Source: a virus
DNA: 64,000 bases
IMG/VR virus record: IMGVR_UViG_3300020595_000009
Coordinates: 62,001 to 126,000 of that record
Reading direction: 5' to 3' (one strand)
Shown here one piece after another: positions 39,518 to 47,490 of this stretch. The position numbers were made by a program, and so were the translations under genes. Below the pieces are notes generated by a model. The model was not told where the DNA came from. It saw nothing but the letters and a program-made list of their open reading frames with translations, and ran no database searches. Positions within the stretch are counted from its first letter, which is position 1; each line of letters starts with the position of its first letter.

Positions 39518-39880
39518 TTACTCAAACTCTAAACTGTTTGTTTCAACGTTGTAAAAGCAGTAGATGTTCTTTGCCAGCCATAGATCCACAATAGTTTCCG
39601 GATCGACTTTTTCGTGGTTTAGATACCACGCTTTGTTTCCGTTGGCCAACTCAACAGCCGGGCCATCTTCACGGTGACACTTTCCGTTTAGATGCCACGA
39701 TTTGTGTCCGTTGGCCAACTCAATTGCAGGGCCATCTTCACGGTGAAGCTTGTCGTTTAGATACCATTCTTTGTTTCCGTTGGCATACTCAACTGCAGGG
39801 CCATCTTCACGGTGAAGCCTGTCGTTTAGCCACCATTCTTTGGTTCCGTTGGCATAAGTTTTACATTCAGGTTTATTCAT
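39518..39880 (-). CDS. HREDGPA repeat protein, family B (3 units)
   Basis: 120 residues; N-terminus MNKPECKTYANGTKEWWLND, the YANG variant also seen in the third run. Confidence 0.75.
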   Translation of the reverse strand: MNKPECKTYANGTKEWWLNDRLHREDGPAVEYANGNKEWYLNDKLHREDGPAIELANGHKSWHLNGKCHREDGPAVELANGNKAWYLNHEKVDPETIVDLWLAKNIYCFYNVETNSLEFE

Positions 39881-39882
39881 CT

Positions 39883-40314
39883 TTACTCAAACTCCAAACT
39901 GTTTGTTTCACGGTTATAAAAACAGTAGATGTTTTTTGCGAGCCATAGATCCACAATTGTTTCCGGATCGACTTTTTCGTGGTTTAGCCACCACGCTTTG
40001 TATCCGTTGGCCCACTCGCAAGCCGGGCCATCTTCACGGTGGCGCTTTCCGTTTAGATACCAATATTTGATTCCGCTGCCCAACTCACTAGCCGGACCAT
40101 CTTCACGGTGACGCTTTCCGTTTAGCCACCATTCTTTGGTTCCGTCGCCCAACTCAGCAGCCGGACCATCTTCACGGTGAAGCTTGCCGTTTAGATACCA
40201 CCATTTTTCTCCGTTGGCCCACTCAACAGCCGGACCATCTTCACGGTGATGCTCTCCGTTTAGGAACCATTCTTTGTTTCCGTTGGGATAAGTTTTACAT
40301 TCAGGTTTATTCAT
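39883..40314 (-). CDS. HREDGPA repeat protein, family B (4 units)
   Basis: 143 residues, first gene of the second run; units carry ELGDGTKEW and ELGSGIKYW variants not found elsewhere. Confidence 0.75.
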   Translation of the reverse strand: MNKPECKTYPNGNKEWFLNGEHHREDGPAVEWANGEKWWYLNGKLHREDGPAAELGDGTKEWWLNGKRHREDGPASELGSGIKYWYLNGKRHREDGPACEWANGYKAWWLNHEKVDPETIVDLWLAKNIYCFYNRETNSLEFE

Positions 40315-40324
40315 TTACTCAAAC

Positions 40325-40570
40325 TCATACCTTCATTAGGTATTTACCACTAAACTTCTCAATGCTCCCACAGCTTGCTCCGGTTAGCCACTCAATACAA
40401 TAGACACATTCTAGTGGCGGCTTGTCCTCACCCAGATCGGCAATCACTGGCTCGATAATATCAACAACCAAGCCCATACTGCGGTCACTATCAAAGTTAG
40501 AGATGTCCTCGCCATATGTGGTCCCGTAGGTAGAACATACCAGATCTGCTAACTCAAACTTTTGCTTCAT
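40325..40570 (-). CDS. Small SH3-like family protein
   Basis: 81 residues from MKQKFELADLVCSTYGTTYG; layout ADLV..MGLVVDI..YCIEWL matches the family. Its ATG overlaps the upstream zinc protein's end. Confidence 0.6.
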   Translation of the reverse strand: MKQKFELADLVCSTYGTTYGEDISNFDSDRSMGLVVDIIEPVIADLGEDKPPLECVYCIEWLTGASCGSIEKFSGKYLMKV

Positions 40571-40679
40571 TTTTATACTTTGTTTCGCAGTGTCGGCAAA
40601 GCGACTTCTTTTCTTTACTATCAATAAAACTAAAGCAAGCCTGACAAATTTGCTTTTTTGTGATTTTTTCTGAACTCAT
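40554..40679 (-). CDS. Tiny zinc-ribbon protein
   Basis: 41 residues: MSSEKITKKQICQACFSFID, then SLCRHCETKYKNEAKV. Two CxxC pairs make a minimal zinc ribbon. AAGGAAAGA ribosome site. Overlaps the following gene by 17 nt in another frame. Confidence 0.55.
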   Translation of the reverse strand: MSSEKITKKQICQACFSFIDSKEKKSLCRHCETKYKNEAKV

Positions 40680-40843
40680 TTTCTTTCCTTGTTGTTTTGA
40701 TGAACCCACTTGACACCTTCTTTGTCTTGAACGATGATCCGATGCTGGGGTTTATACTTATAAGTTATTTCATTCTCTGCGTCTAAAAACCCTACAACCT
40801 TTACCTGCTGGGTCTTGTATTTTATCACTTTACCAATTCTCAA
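40676..40843 (-). CDS. Small SH3-like family protein (TTG start)
   Basis: 55 residues from the TTG at 40841-40843, which has GGAGG 8 nt upstream; longer forms overlap the next gene. RIGKVIKYKTQQVKVVGFLD then HRIIVQDKEGVKWVH, a small beta-barrel-like pattern. Confidence 0.5.
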   Translation of the reverse strand: MRIGKVIKYKTQQVKVVGFLDAENEITYKYKPQHRIIVQDKEGVKWVHQNNKERK

Positions 40844-40845
40844 TT

Positions 40846-41037
40846 CTATGCCTCCGATACGATTAGCAGGTCTTCTTTGTATTCGACCGATGGACTCATC
40901 CAAAACTTAGTTGGGTAAATCCAATCTATCCACGGATCTCCTGCTTCATCCCACCCAATAACTAAGCCTAGATTGTCGGGACACTCCCTTGTGCGCATAG
41001 GCATCATGGGCATAGTTACTAAATCCCCTTCTTTCAT
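40846..41037 (-). CDS. Small SH3-like family protein
   Basis: 63 residues. MKEGDLVTMPMMP..LGLVIGWDEAGDPWIDWIYP is a clear member of the family (GDLV, G-x-V, DW). ATG overlaps the zinc-knuckle gene stop. Confidence 0.65.
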   Translation of the reverse strand: MKEGDLVTMPMMPMRTRECPDNLGLVIGWDEAGDPWIDWIYPTKFWMSPSVEYKEDLLIVSEA

Positions 41038-42440
41038 TCATTCTCCTTTGACGACATTTCAGCAAAAGCGTATATTTCCAAAATGGAGTTTACAAGATCA
41101 CTAATAGAGACTGAGCAATTGTTACCAGGGTAGAAGGCAACATATGTAACAGCTTCAGGTTCGCCGTTCCACTTCTTTTGTCTCACATCCAATGTTCTCG
41201 CAATTGATGAGGAGCCGGTTGTTCCGCCGATCATTTTTCCCTTCTCAAACGTTTGTGCGTACCCGCCGGAATGAGCCATTTTTATGAAGTCACTAGCAAG
41301 ATCTCTTGTCTTGCGTGGCTGAAGGAGAGCAGTACACTTTTCCATCATGTCGGTGGTGGCCTTCATAGGCGTGCCTTCTTCATAGAACAAGTTTCCACCG
41401 ACTGTCACAGTGCTAAAGTAAGCAGAATTTACTTCGGCTGTATTATTGACTCCATCTAGTTTGTTGTAGTTGGGTATCATAAAATCAATCAAGTGCGAAA
41501 TCGTACTAATGCCGTATCCTCTACTGGCGGATTGCAATGTTATACTCTTGGCATGGCTGAAAAGTAGCTCTTGCGCATACTCTTTGACTAAAGTTTCAAT
41601 CTCTGACGTCAGCGCTTGTGTTAGCTTGAAGCTAAGGTTTCTACTAAGCCGTTCATCATCCATCCAACTGATCTCTATGTCCGGAGACTGATCGTTATAC
41701 CATTCTCCTTCATATTTTGTATGCTCTACATTCTTGTATGCTGAAGACTTGTTGCTTGAATCCATATGGATAGCAGAAACCATAGAAGAAAAGAACTCAC
41801 TTCCACTACCGTTTCTTTTATTCAGCGCTGAACTTTGAACGTTCCTGAGATGAGAACGCAAGAAAGCAATGACTAGAGCACCTTCTTTTCCTTCATAATT
41901 TGAGTAGTTGCCGTTTTTCATAGTCGGCTCTACAACTTCCTTCCAAATCTTCTTGTACTGATTGTCGCTGTTGGCCTCTAGCATACTTTGAACAAAACCA
42001 CTAAAGTCTAGTTCCAAAAACCCAATTGCCTTTTGTAACCTAAAATAATAGTGATTCTCATTGGGTACTTCTCCAGTTACAAAGAAAGACAGTACTTGGT
42101 TTTTACCTTCTTTGATCTTGATCGACATAGATTCTTTTAGCAATCGAGAATCTTCAAATTGGAACTTAGAGTAATTGCTAATCTTATCAACAATCAAGTT
42201 CTGCAGTTCAGAAGACTGGTTCCAACTGAGCTTGATATAACCAGATCTTGGCGTTACTTCGCATTCAATCATTGATGCATCAAGCGAATGGATCGGAGCG
42301 GCTTTCTTGATTGCTGCTGGTAGATCTCTCAACAGGCGTGGCAAGATCTGTGCAGCCAAATCAGTTGTGCGAGCTTTCTCTTTACAACTGCGAACATTAT
42401 GTCCGGCTTCACCACAATATCTACAAGTTCGTTCTGTCAT
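41034..42440 (-). CDS. CCHC zinc-knuckle protein
   Basis: Ordered from the C-terminal end of its operon, 468 residues. The N-terminus CRYCGEAGHNVRSC is a CCHC zinc knuckle (C-x2-C-x4-H-x4-C), a single-stranded nucleic-acid-binding motif common in retroviral and eukaryotic proteins. The rest is a large unrecognised domain with HSKYE-type polar stretches and GGTTGSSSIARTLDVRQKKW. A bipartite promoter lies 54 nt upstream. Function unknown; RNA binding is a fair guess. Confidence 0.7.
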   Translation of the reverse strand: MTERTCRYCGEAGHNVRSCKEKARTTDLAAQILPRLLRDLPAAIKKAAPIHSLDASMIECEVTPRSGYIKLSWNQSSELQNLIVDKISNYSKFQFEDSRLLKESMSIKIKEGKNQVLSFFVTGEVPNENHYYFRLQKAIGFLELDFSGFVQSMLEANSDNQYKKIWKEVVEPTMKNGNYSNYEGKEGALVIAFLRSHLRNVQSSALNKRNGSGSEFFSSMVSAIHMDSSNKSSAYKNVEHTKYEGEWYNDQSPDIEISWMDDERLSRNLSFKLTQALTSEIETLVKEYAQELLFSHAKSITLQSASRGYGISTISHLIDFMIPNYNKLDGVNNTAEVNSAYFSTVTVGGNLFYEEGTPMKATTDMMEKCTALLQPRKTRDLASDFIKMAHSGGYAQTFEKGKMIGGTTGSSSIARTLDVRQKKWNGEPEAVTYVAFYPGNNCSVSISDLVNSILEIYAFAEMSSKENE

Positions 42441-42493
42441 TTTTTTCCTACTAGGTTGTTGTTTTTGCCTTTATCGGCGGGAATTCGTCTCTC

Positions 42494-42529
42494 ATCAGTT
42501 AGACGATCGAGCGAGGGATCTTATCCACA
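42494..42529 (-). promoter_or_regulatory. Bipartite ECF-type promoter element, copy 12
   Basis: GGATAAGATCC, 10 nt, CGTCTAACTGAT, 54 nt before the zinc-knuckle gene. Confidence 0.75.
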
Positions 42530-42561
42530 TAAAATCGAAAAAAGTGGCCGATCGGGGTGAT

Positions 42562-43266
42562 TTATTTCAAGATAGATGAATTATCTAGGCTATTTATTGC
42601 TACTTTGCTATAAGCGCTTTCAGCTAATTTGCTAATTTTCTGATTTGGAGAAGCCAGCAAAGGCACCAAGACGGAATTCCTTGTGCCCCGGCTTAGCATC
42701 TCAATATATTGACTGATAAACCAAGGCACATATTTATACGAGTGCCCGAGCTTTGTATCAGCCGCTGTGACGTGAGAAGAAACGAATGAACTTATGTCAT
42801 ACAAAGTTTGTTCGTCTAATCGGTCAATGTAATGACAACCGCTCCCCAGGAGAGATACAACGAATCTCCTAAGTTTGCCTGAACCTGATCCGTATAGCGG
42901 GTAGCCTGAAGACATCTGTTTATTGAACGCTCTTTTTACCACCTCGGTCCAGGTCGCAAACATCCTGTTAGTTTCTTCATCAGATAAGCTTTTTTGAGAG
43001 GTAAAGAGGTATGTCTGTAGCTTAGTTGATCGCTTGTGGTGTTCTTGTAGTTCTTGGATATGTGTAGGCTGCAATTGTATTGTTCCAGCCATTTTGACTG
43101 CCCACTCACAACGCACAGGTCCGCTAAGACCCCTCCAAACCTCCATCATATCATTTTCTGGAATTGTTCCGCCGGCTTCTAGGATCTTGAACAAAGATCG
43201 CCTAATAGCGGAATCAGCTTGTACGAACTCTACTGAAGGGATAGTCACTTTGATCTTCATAGACAT
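42562..43266 (-). CDS. Helical hypothetical protein
   Basis: 234 residues, largely helical with a HEAT-like end (SRGTRNSVLVPLLASPNQKISKLAESAY). No catalytic motif. Last gene of a small operon. Confidence 0.65.
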   Translation of the reverse strand: MSMKIKVTIPSVEFVQADSAIRRSLFKILEAGGTIPENDMMEVWRGLSGPVRCEWAVKMAGTIQLQPTHIQELQEHHKRSTKLQTYLFTSQKSLSDEETNRMFATWTEVVKRAFNKQMSSGYPLYGSGSGKLRRFVVSLLGSGCHYIDRLDEQTLYDISSFVSSHVTAADTKLGHSYKYVPWFISQYIEMLSRGTRNSVLVPLLASPNQKISKLAESAYSKVAINSLDNSSILK

Positions 43267-43457
43267 TATTCCACTCCTTTTCCACTTGGCGCAAACCCCA
43301 TTGGCCTAGTTTTCTCTTCAATCTCTGCGGCTGGTTGTTGCATTACAGAATAAATTAGTGTTTGTGCAGTTTTAGTTTGCATCGCCATTTGTACCACAAC
43401 TTCTGCTACCATTTTGCCAGCTTGTTGTGAGAATCCGGACATAAAAGTTCTAAGCAT
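43266..43457 (-). CDS. Small hypothetical protein
   Basis: 63 residues, Met/Gln-rich amphipathic helix (FSQQAGKMVAEVVVQMAMQT). Overlaps both neighbours, 1 and 8 nt. Confidence 0.55.
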   Translation of the reverse strand: MLRTFMSGFSQQAGKMVAEVVVQMAMQTKTAQTLIYSVMQQPAAEIEEKTRPMGFAPSGKGVE

Positions 43458-43695
43458 TGTTATACTCCCTTACATAAGTTGCGTTACAAGTCTCCGTTCT
43501 TTGACCGTAAGGAGACTCAAGCCAATCAATAGTGCATTGACAAAAAATAAAGTTTGGATCTGTGTCTGAGATTTCTGATTTTGAATTCTTATTTTCTATG
43601 TCTCTAATGTTTGTGAGTAAGCCATAGTAGTTTTTGTATGGTTGCCCATTCTTAGGGTTTTCTAAAGTAACCAGATTTCCAAGTTTTAGTTTCAT
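43450..43695 (-). CDS. Small SH3-like family protein
   Basis: 81 residues from MKLKLGNLVTLENPKNGQPY; GNLV..YGLLTNI..FCQCTIDWLESP fits the family. CTTGGAAAAA precedes the ATG. Confidence 0.6.
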   Translation of the reverse strand: MKLKLGNLVTLENPKNGQPYKNYYGLLTNIRDIENKNSKSEISDTDPNFIFCQCTIDWLESPYGQRTETCNATYVREYNNA

Positions 43696-43736
43696 TGTTT
43701 TTTCCAAGAAGAAATAATTGATTATAGTGTTGTTTG

Positions 43737-44222
43737 TTATTCAGGCCATTTGAGTGCCGGGTAAACATTCTCCCAAGATCCATCTTCACACAAAACGTGT
43801 CTAAAGGGTAAGCAGTCATCCTCTACATACTGGCTCTCAATGAATGTTTCTTTTGGCTTACAAACTAAGGCAAGGAATTCTTGAAGTTGATCAACGGCTT
43901 CATAACATTCCTCTCCACAATAATCTTCCATTGTGATAGAATTATGTGCGTATACATTCAAATTACCAAAGAAGCATTCCAAAAATGTGGTAAAGCAATT
44001 TGAATAAACAGCATCAACAAACTCTGAATGAAGGTCTTTTTGAGTGGAGTCCTGCCAACCCCAACGAGGATACTTTGTTTCATTCCTCGCTTCAAACAAG
44101 AAGTGCTCTCGTTCGTCAGCCGGCAGATCATACTCTTTCCAAAGTTCATCTGTTAATTTTCCAATGATCTTTTGATGATCTTCTTTGAGTTCAAATTCTA
44201 CGTGCCAGTTCCATAACGACAT
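43737..44222 (-). CDS. Hypothetical protein
   Basis: 161 residues from MSLWNWHVEFELKEDHQKII after AAAGGAAAAA. Trp- and Cys-containing, no recognised domain. 90 nt downstream of a bipartite promoter and probably first of its operon. Confidence 0.6.
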   Translation of the reverse strand: MSLWNWHVEFELKEDHQKIIGKLTDELWKEYDLPADEREHFLFEARNETKYPRWGWQDSTQKDLHSEFVDAVYSNCFTTFLECFFGNLNVYAHNSITMEDYCGEECYEAVDQLQEFLALVCKPKETFIESQYVEDDCLPFRHVLCEDGSWENVYPALKWPE

Positions 44223-44311
44223 TTTTTTCCTTTGTTGTTGAAGGAGGGTTTGTTTCAAGAGAGGGGGCCGAAAACCCCTCGGTGCGCAGCTTGGTGGGCT
44301 TTTGGGCGCTC

Positions 44312-44347
44312 ATTAGTTAGACGATCGAGGCGAGGATCTTATCCACA
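44312..44347 (-). promoter_or_regulatory. Bipartite ECF-type promoter element, copy 13
   Basis: GGATAAGATCC, 10 nt, CGTCTAACTAAT, 90 nt before the 161-residue gene. Confidence 0.75.
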
Positions 44348-44390
44348 TAAAATCGAAAAAAGTGACGCACCGGAGCGATTTGTTTCATTT

Positions 44391-44822
44391 TTACTCAAAC
44401 TCCAAACTGTTTGTTTCACGGTTGTAAAAACAGTAGATGTTCTTTGCGAGCCATAGATCCACAATGGTTTCCGGATCGACTTCTCCGTGGTTTAGCCACC
44501 ACGCTTTGGTTCCGTTGGAATACTCAACAGCCGGGCCATCTTCACGGTGAAGATTGCCGTTTAGATACCAATGTTTGTCTCCGTTGGCATACTCACAAGC
44601 CGGGCCATCTTCACGGTGAAGCTTGCCGTTTAGGAACCATTCTTTTTCTCCGTCGAGCCACTCAAAAGCCGGACCATCTTCACGGTGACGCTTTCCGTTT
44701 AGGAACCATTCTTTGGATCCGTCGGCACACTCTAGAGCCGGGCCATCTTCACGGTGGCGCTTTCCGTTTAGCCGCCATTCTTTGGTTCCGTTGGCATAAA
44801 TTTTACATTCAGGTTTATTCAT
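44391..44822 (-). CDS. HREDGPA repeat protein, family B (4 units)
   Basis: 143 residues; last gene of the third run (44391-45984). Its end and the 60 nt beyond are the same as at 38064. Confidence 0.75.
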   Translation of the reverse strand: MNKPECKIYANGTKEWRLNGKRHREDGPALECADGSKEWFLNGKRHREDGPAFEWLDGEKEWFLNGKLHREDGPACEYANGDKHWYLNGNLHREDGPAVEYSNGTKAWWLNHGEVDPETIVDLWLAKNIYCFYNRETNSLEFE

Positions 44823-44824
44823 CT

Positions 44825-45118
44825 TTACTCAAACTCCAAACTGTTTGTTTCACGGTTGTAAAAACAGTAGATGTTCTTTGCGAGCCATAGATCCACAATA
44901 GTTTCCGGATCGGCTTTTTTGTTGTTTAGGAACCACCATTTGTTTCCGTTGGCATACTCAATTGCAGGGCCATCTTCACGGTGAAGCTTGTCGTTTAGGA
45001 ACCACGCTTTGTTTCCGCTGGCCAACTCAACAGCCGGGCCATCTTCACGGTGAAGCTTGCCGTTTAGATACCATTCTTTGGCTCCGTTGGCATAAGTTTT
45101 ACATTCAGGTTTATTCAT
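44825..45118 (-). CDS. HREDGPA repeat protein, family B (2 units)
   Basis: 97 residues, the shortest family B member, two units only, otherwise with intact start and tail. Confidence 0.75.
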   Translation of the reverse strand: MNKPECKTYANGAKEWYLNGKLHREDGPAVELASGNKAWFLNDKLHREDGPAIEYANGNKWWFLNNKKADPETIVDLWLAKNIYCFYNRETNSLEFE

Positions 45119-45619
45119 TTACTCAAACTCCAAACTGTTTGTTTCAACGTTGTAAAAGCAGTAGATGTTTTTTGCGAGCCATAGATCCACAATGGTTTCC
45201 GGATCGGCTTCTTTGTTGTTTACGTACCATTCTTTGGTTCCGTTGGTATCCTCACAAGCCGGACCATCTTCACGGTGGCGCTTTCCGTTTAGATACCATT
45301 CTTTGTGTCCGTTGGTCCTCTCAACAGCCGGGCCATCTTCACGGTGGCGCTTTCCGTTTAGATGCCACTCTTTGGCTCCGCTGGCATACTCAACAGCCGG
45401 GCCATCTTCACGGTGAAGCTTGCCGTTTAGCCGCCATTCTTTGTATCCGTTGGCCCTCTCAACAGCAGGACCATCTTCACGGTGAAGCTTGCCGTTTAGA
45501 TACCATTCTTTGTTTCCGTTGGCCAACTCAACAGCCGGGCCATCTTCACGGTGAAGCTTGCCGTTTAGATACCATTCTTTGGTTCCGTTGGCATAAGTTT
45601 TACATTCAGGTTTATTCAT
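45119..45619 (-). CDS. HREDGPA repeat protein, family B (5 units)
   Basis: 166 residues, five units. The first two units are nearly the same DNA sequence (KEWYLNGKLHREDGPAVE). Confidence 0.75.
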   Translation of the reverse strand: MNKPECKTYANGTKEWYLNGKLHREDGPAVELANGNKEWYLNGKLHREDGPAVERANGYKEWRLNGKLHREDGPAVEYASGAKEWHLNGKRHREDGPAVERTNGHKEWYLNGKRHREDGPACEDTNGTKEWYVNNKEADPETIVDLWLAKNIYCFYNVETNSLEFE

Positions 45620-45621
45620 CT

Positions 45622-45984
45622 TTACTCAAACTCCAAACTGTTTGTTTCACGGTTGTAAAAGCAGTAGATGTTTTTTGCGAGCCATAGATCCACAATAGTT
45701 TCCGGATCGACTTTTTTGTTGTTTAGATACCACCCTTTGCGCCCGTTGGCATACTCAACAGCCGGACCATCTTCACGGTGACGCTTACCGTTTAGATACC
45801 ACAATTTGGCTCCGTTGGCCCACTCACAAGCCGGACCATCTTCACGGTGGCGCTTTCCGTTTAGCCACCATTCTTTGGTTCCGTTGGGATACTCACAAGC
45901 AGGGCCATCTTCACGGTGATGCTTTCCGTTTAGATACCACTCTTTGTCTCCGTTGGGATAAGTTTTACATTCAGGTTTATTCAT
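45622..45984 (-). CDS. HREDGPA repeat protein, family B (3 units)
   Basis: 120 residues from MNKPECKTYPNG; overlaps the stop of the small SH3-like gene by 4 nt, so this run is driven by the bipartite element at 46213. Confidence 0.75.
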   Translation of the reverse strand: MNKPECKTYPNGDKEWYLNGKHHREDGPACEYPNGTKEWWLNGKRHREDGPACEWANGAKLWYLNGKRHREDGPAVEYANGRKGWYLNNKKVDPETIVDLWLAKNIYCFYNRETNSLEFE

Positions 45985-46178
45985 TTTATTTCTCTTAGCA
46001 AAGCTTTGGATATATAAGGTATGTATCTCACTTCCGTCCAAGGTAGTATGATCCAATCAACACTATAATGATCTGAATCGATTATTTTATCTACCAGCCC
46101 CATTCCATAGTACTTACTTGGTCCATTTCGATAGGCAAGTGGTAAGGAGCACATTTCTACTAAGTCACCAATTTTCAT
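45981..46178 (-). CDS. Small SH3-like family protein
   Basis: 65 residues. MKIGDLVEMCSLPLAYRNGP..YYGMGLVDKII..YSVDWIILP: GDLV, G-x-V and DW all present. First gene after bipartite copy 14. Confidence 0.65.
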   Translation of the reverse strand: MKIGDLVEMCSLPLAYRNGPSKYYGMGLVDKIIDSDHYSVDWIILPWTEVRYIPYISKALLREIK

Positions 46179-46212
46179 TTTTCATCGTCGGGGGAGTAAG
46201 ATCGGGGGGCTC

Positions 46213-46248
46213 GCTAGTTAGACGATCGAGGCGAGGATCTTATCCACA
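46213..46248 (-). promoter_or_regulatory. Bipartite ECF-type promoter element, copy 14
   Basis: GGATAAGATCC, 10 nt, CGTCTAACTAGC, 35 nt before the 65-residue gene. A terminator lies directly upstream. Confidence 0.75.
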
Positions 46249-46254
46249 TAAAGA

Positions 46255-46292
46255 CGAAAAAACCCCGCTGATCTTTCAACCAGCGGGGTTTT
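46255..46292 (-). terminator. Rho-independent terminator
   Basis: Minus strand AACCCCGCTG, 10-nt loop, CAGCGGGGTT, then TTTTCGTCTTT. Ends the lipoprotein transcript immediately before bipartite copy 14. Confidence 0.9.
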
Positions 46293-46369
46293 GCATTATA
46301 GCCGAAGAAGCTTCAGCAATGAATAAGCAAACTGTAAAAAGGATTCACGATCCCAATACAGCATCTTTA

Positions 46370-46747
46370 TTACTCATCAGAATCAGATCCATCATCATCC
46401 TCTACATCGGTTTCATCAGTATCAGATCCGTCATCACTATCAGACGACGAACCGGAGTCATCCTCTACATCAGTTTCATCAGTATCGACTACTGTGTCTC
46501 CAACGGTATCTTCCGCCGAATCGGTTACTGCGTCCTCAACACTGTCTTCAACAGTATCGGCTACTGTATCCTCAACGGTATCTTCAACAGTGTCGGTTTC
46601 AGGCACATCTCCTGATCCTTCAGCGTCGCTAATAACATCAGCAGCGCCAGTGTCATCAGTTGGGGGTGTTTCTTCCTCTTCCGAGCATCCCATAATAAGG
46701 ATTGTTCCAAGAGCAAGAGCGATTGTTTGATACATAATGTTTTTCAT
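46370..46747 (-). CDS. Lipoprotein with Thr/Asp/Glu-rich repeats
   Basis: 125 residues. Signal peptide with lipobox LIMGC, then EEEETPPTDDTG and imperfect repeats of DTVEDTV and DETDVEDDSG to the end. Very acidic, probably an extended surface stalk. Similar DT-rich lipoproteins are frequent in myxobacterial and Bradymonas-type genomes. AAAGGAG ribosome site. Confidence 0.75.
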   Translation of the reverse strand: MKNIMYQTIALALGTILIMGCSEEEETPPTDDTGAADVISDAEGSGDVPETDTVEDTVEDTVADTVEDSVEDAVTDSAEDTVGDTVVDTDETDVEDDSGSSSDSDDGSDTDETDVEDDDGSDSDE

Positions 46748-46771
46748 TTTTTCTCCTTTGTTAGTATCGGT

Positions 46772-46996
46772 TTATTCTTCTTCTGATCCAACTGGATCAT
46801 CTTCCACAACTCGTGAAAGAATTTCTAGGCCGGCTTCAGCATTTGCGACATCATTGATAAAATCTACTATGTCATCAACAATGTCTGTGTGGCTTCCAAC
46901 TCCAACAGGGCTGGATAAGCAAACTTGTAGATTTGCTAGCGCTCGTGTTCGCACTGCCTCAAAATGTGCAACTGCTGCCGTTTGTAAGGGGTTCAT
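46772..46996 (-). CDS. Small hypothetical protein
   Basis: 74 residues, helical, acidic end (SRVVEDDPVGSEEE). Directly behind a sigma70-like promoter and cotranscribed with the lipoprotein gene. Confidence 0.6.
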   Translation of the reverse strand: MNPLQTAAVAHFEAVRTRALANLQVCLSSPVGVGSHTDIVDDIVDFINDVANAEAGLEILSRVVEDDPVGSEEE

Positions 46997-47028
46997 AGTA
47001 CAACTCTCCGTGTTTCAAGTGTTATACT

Positions 47029-47056
47029 ATTATACTGTATTCTGAGCGAAAGTCAA
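47029..47056 (-). promoter_or_regulatory. Sigma70-like promoter
   Basis: TTGACT (47051-47056), 16 nt, TATAAT (47029-47034) on the minus strand; drives the 74-residue gene and lipoprotein gene. Confidence 0.7.
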
Positions 47057-47070
47057 GCGTTTTGTTTTAT

Positions 47071-47490
47071 TTATTTCTTGTTCTGCCACTCATAAGAAAC
47101 GCTGTCTTTTGTTATTGGACCACCAGCAGCCCAAGTCATACACGATCTCGCACTGTGGCATTTGAAAGAATGCATCCAACAATAACCTAAATGGCCTTCT
47201 TTATCTTCAACAGGCTCTGAGGTTGGTCCAGGCATACATTCTAACATTCTTTGTGAGATGTCAAATGCAACACAGTTCCCACAAAGGCTTTCTTTTGCCA
47301 CCTCTTCTGTTGTGTTCCAATGATCAGCAAGTCCTTTCCAATATTCTTTATCTTCAAGGTTTAGCGGACCATACTTGATATAGTCTGCCTTGATCGCAGC
47401 GTTTCTGTTTTTTGTGTTTAGTTCTAAGTCCTGTGTTGGCTCAGGACAAGATAGAGCTGCTTTATTGTTCTTGATTGTTATCTTGATCAT
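47071..47490 (-). CDS. Cys-rich conserved phage protein
   Basis: 139 residues. IKADYIKYGPLN, KESLCGNCVAFDISQRMLEC and GYCWMHSFKCHSARSC hold six Cys in pairs, probably a zinc or iron-sulfur site. I recognise this layout from marine T4-like phages; function unknown. Overlaps the next gene by 29 nt. Confidence 0.7.
   Translation of the reverse strand: MIKITIKNNKAALSCPEPTQDLELNTKNRNAAIKADYIKYGPLNLEDKEYWKGLADHWNTTEEVAKESLCGNCVAFDISQRMLECMPGPTSEPVEDKEGHLGYCWMHSFKCHSARSCMTWAAGGPITKDSVSYEWQNKK

Noticed and set aside
30404-45984. CRISPR-like array from the regularly spaced 69-nt DNA repeats
   Set aside because: The repeats are in frame, encode a conserved 23-residue unit and lack unique spacers, so they are protein repeats.
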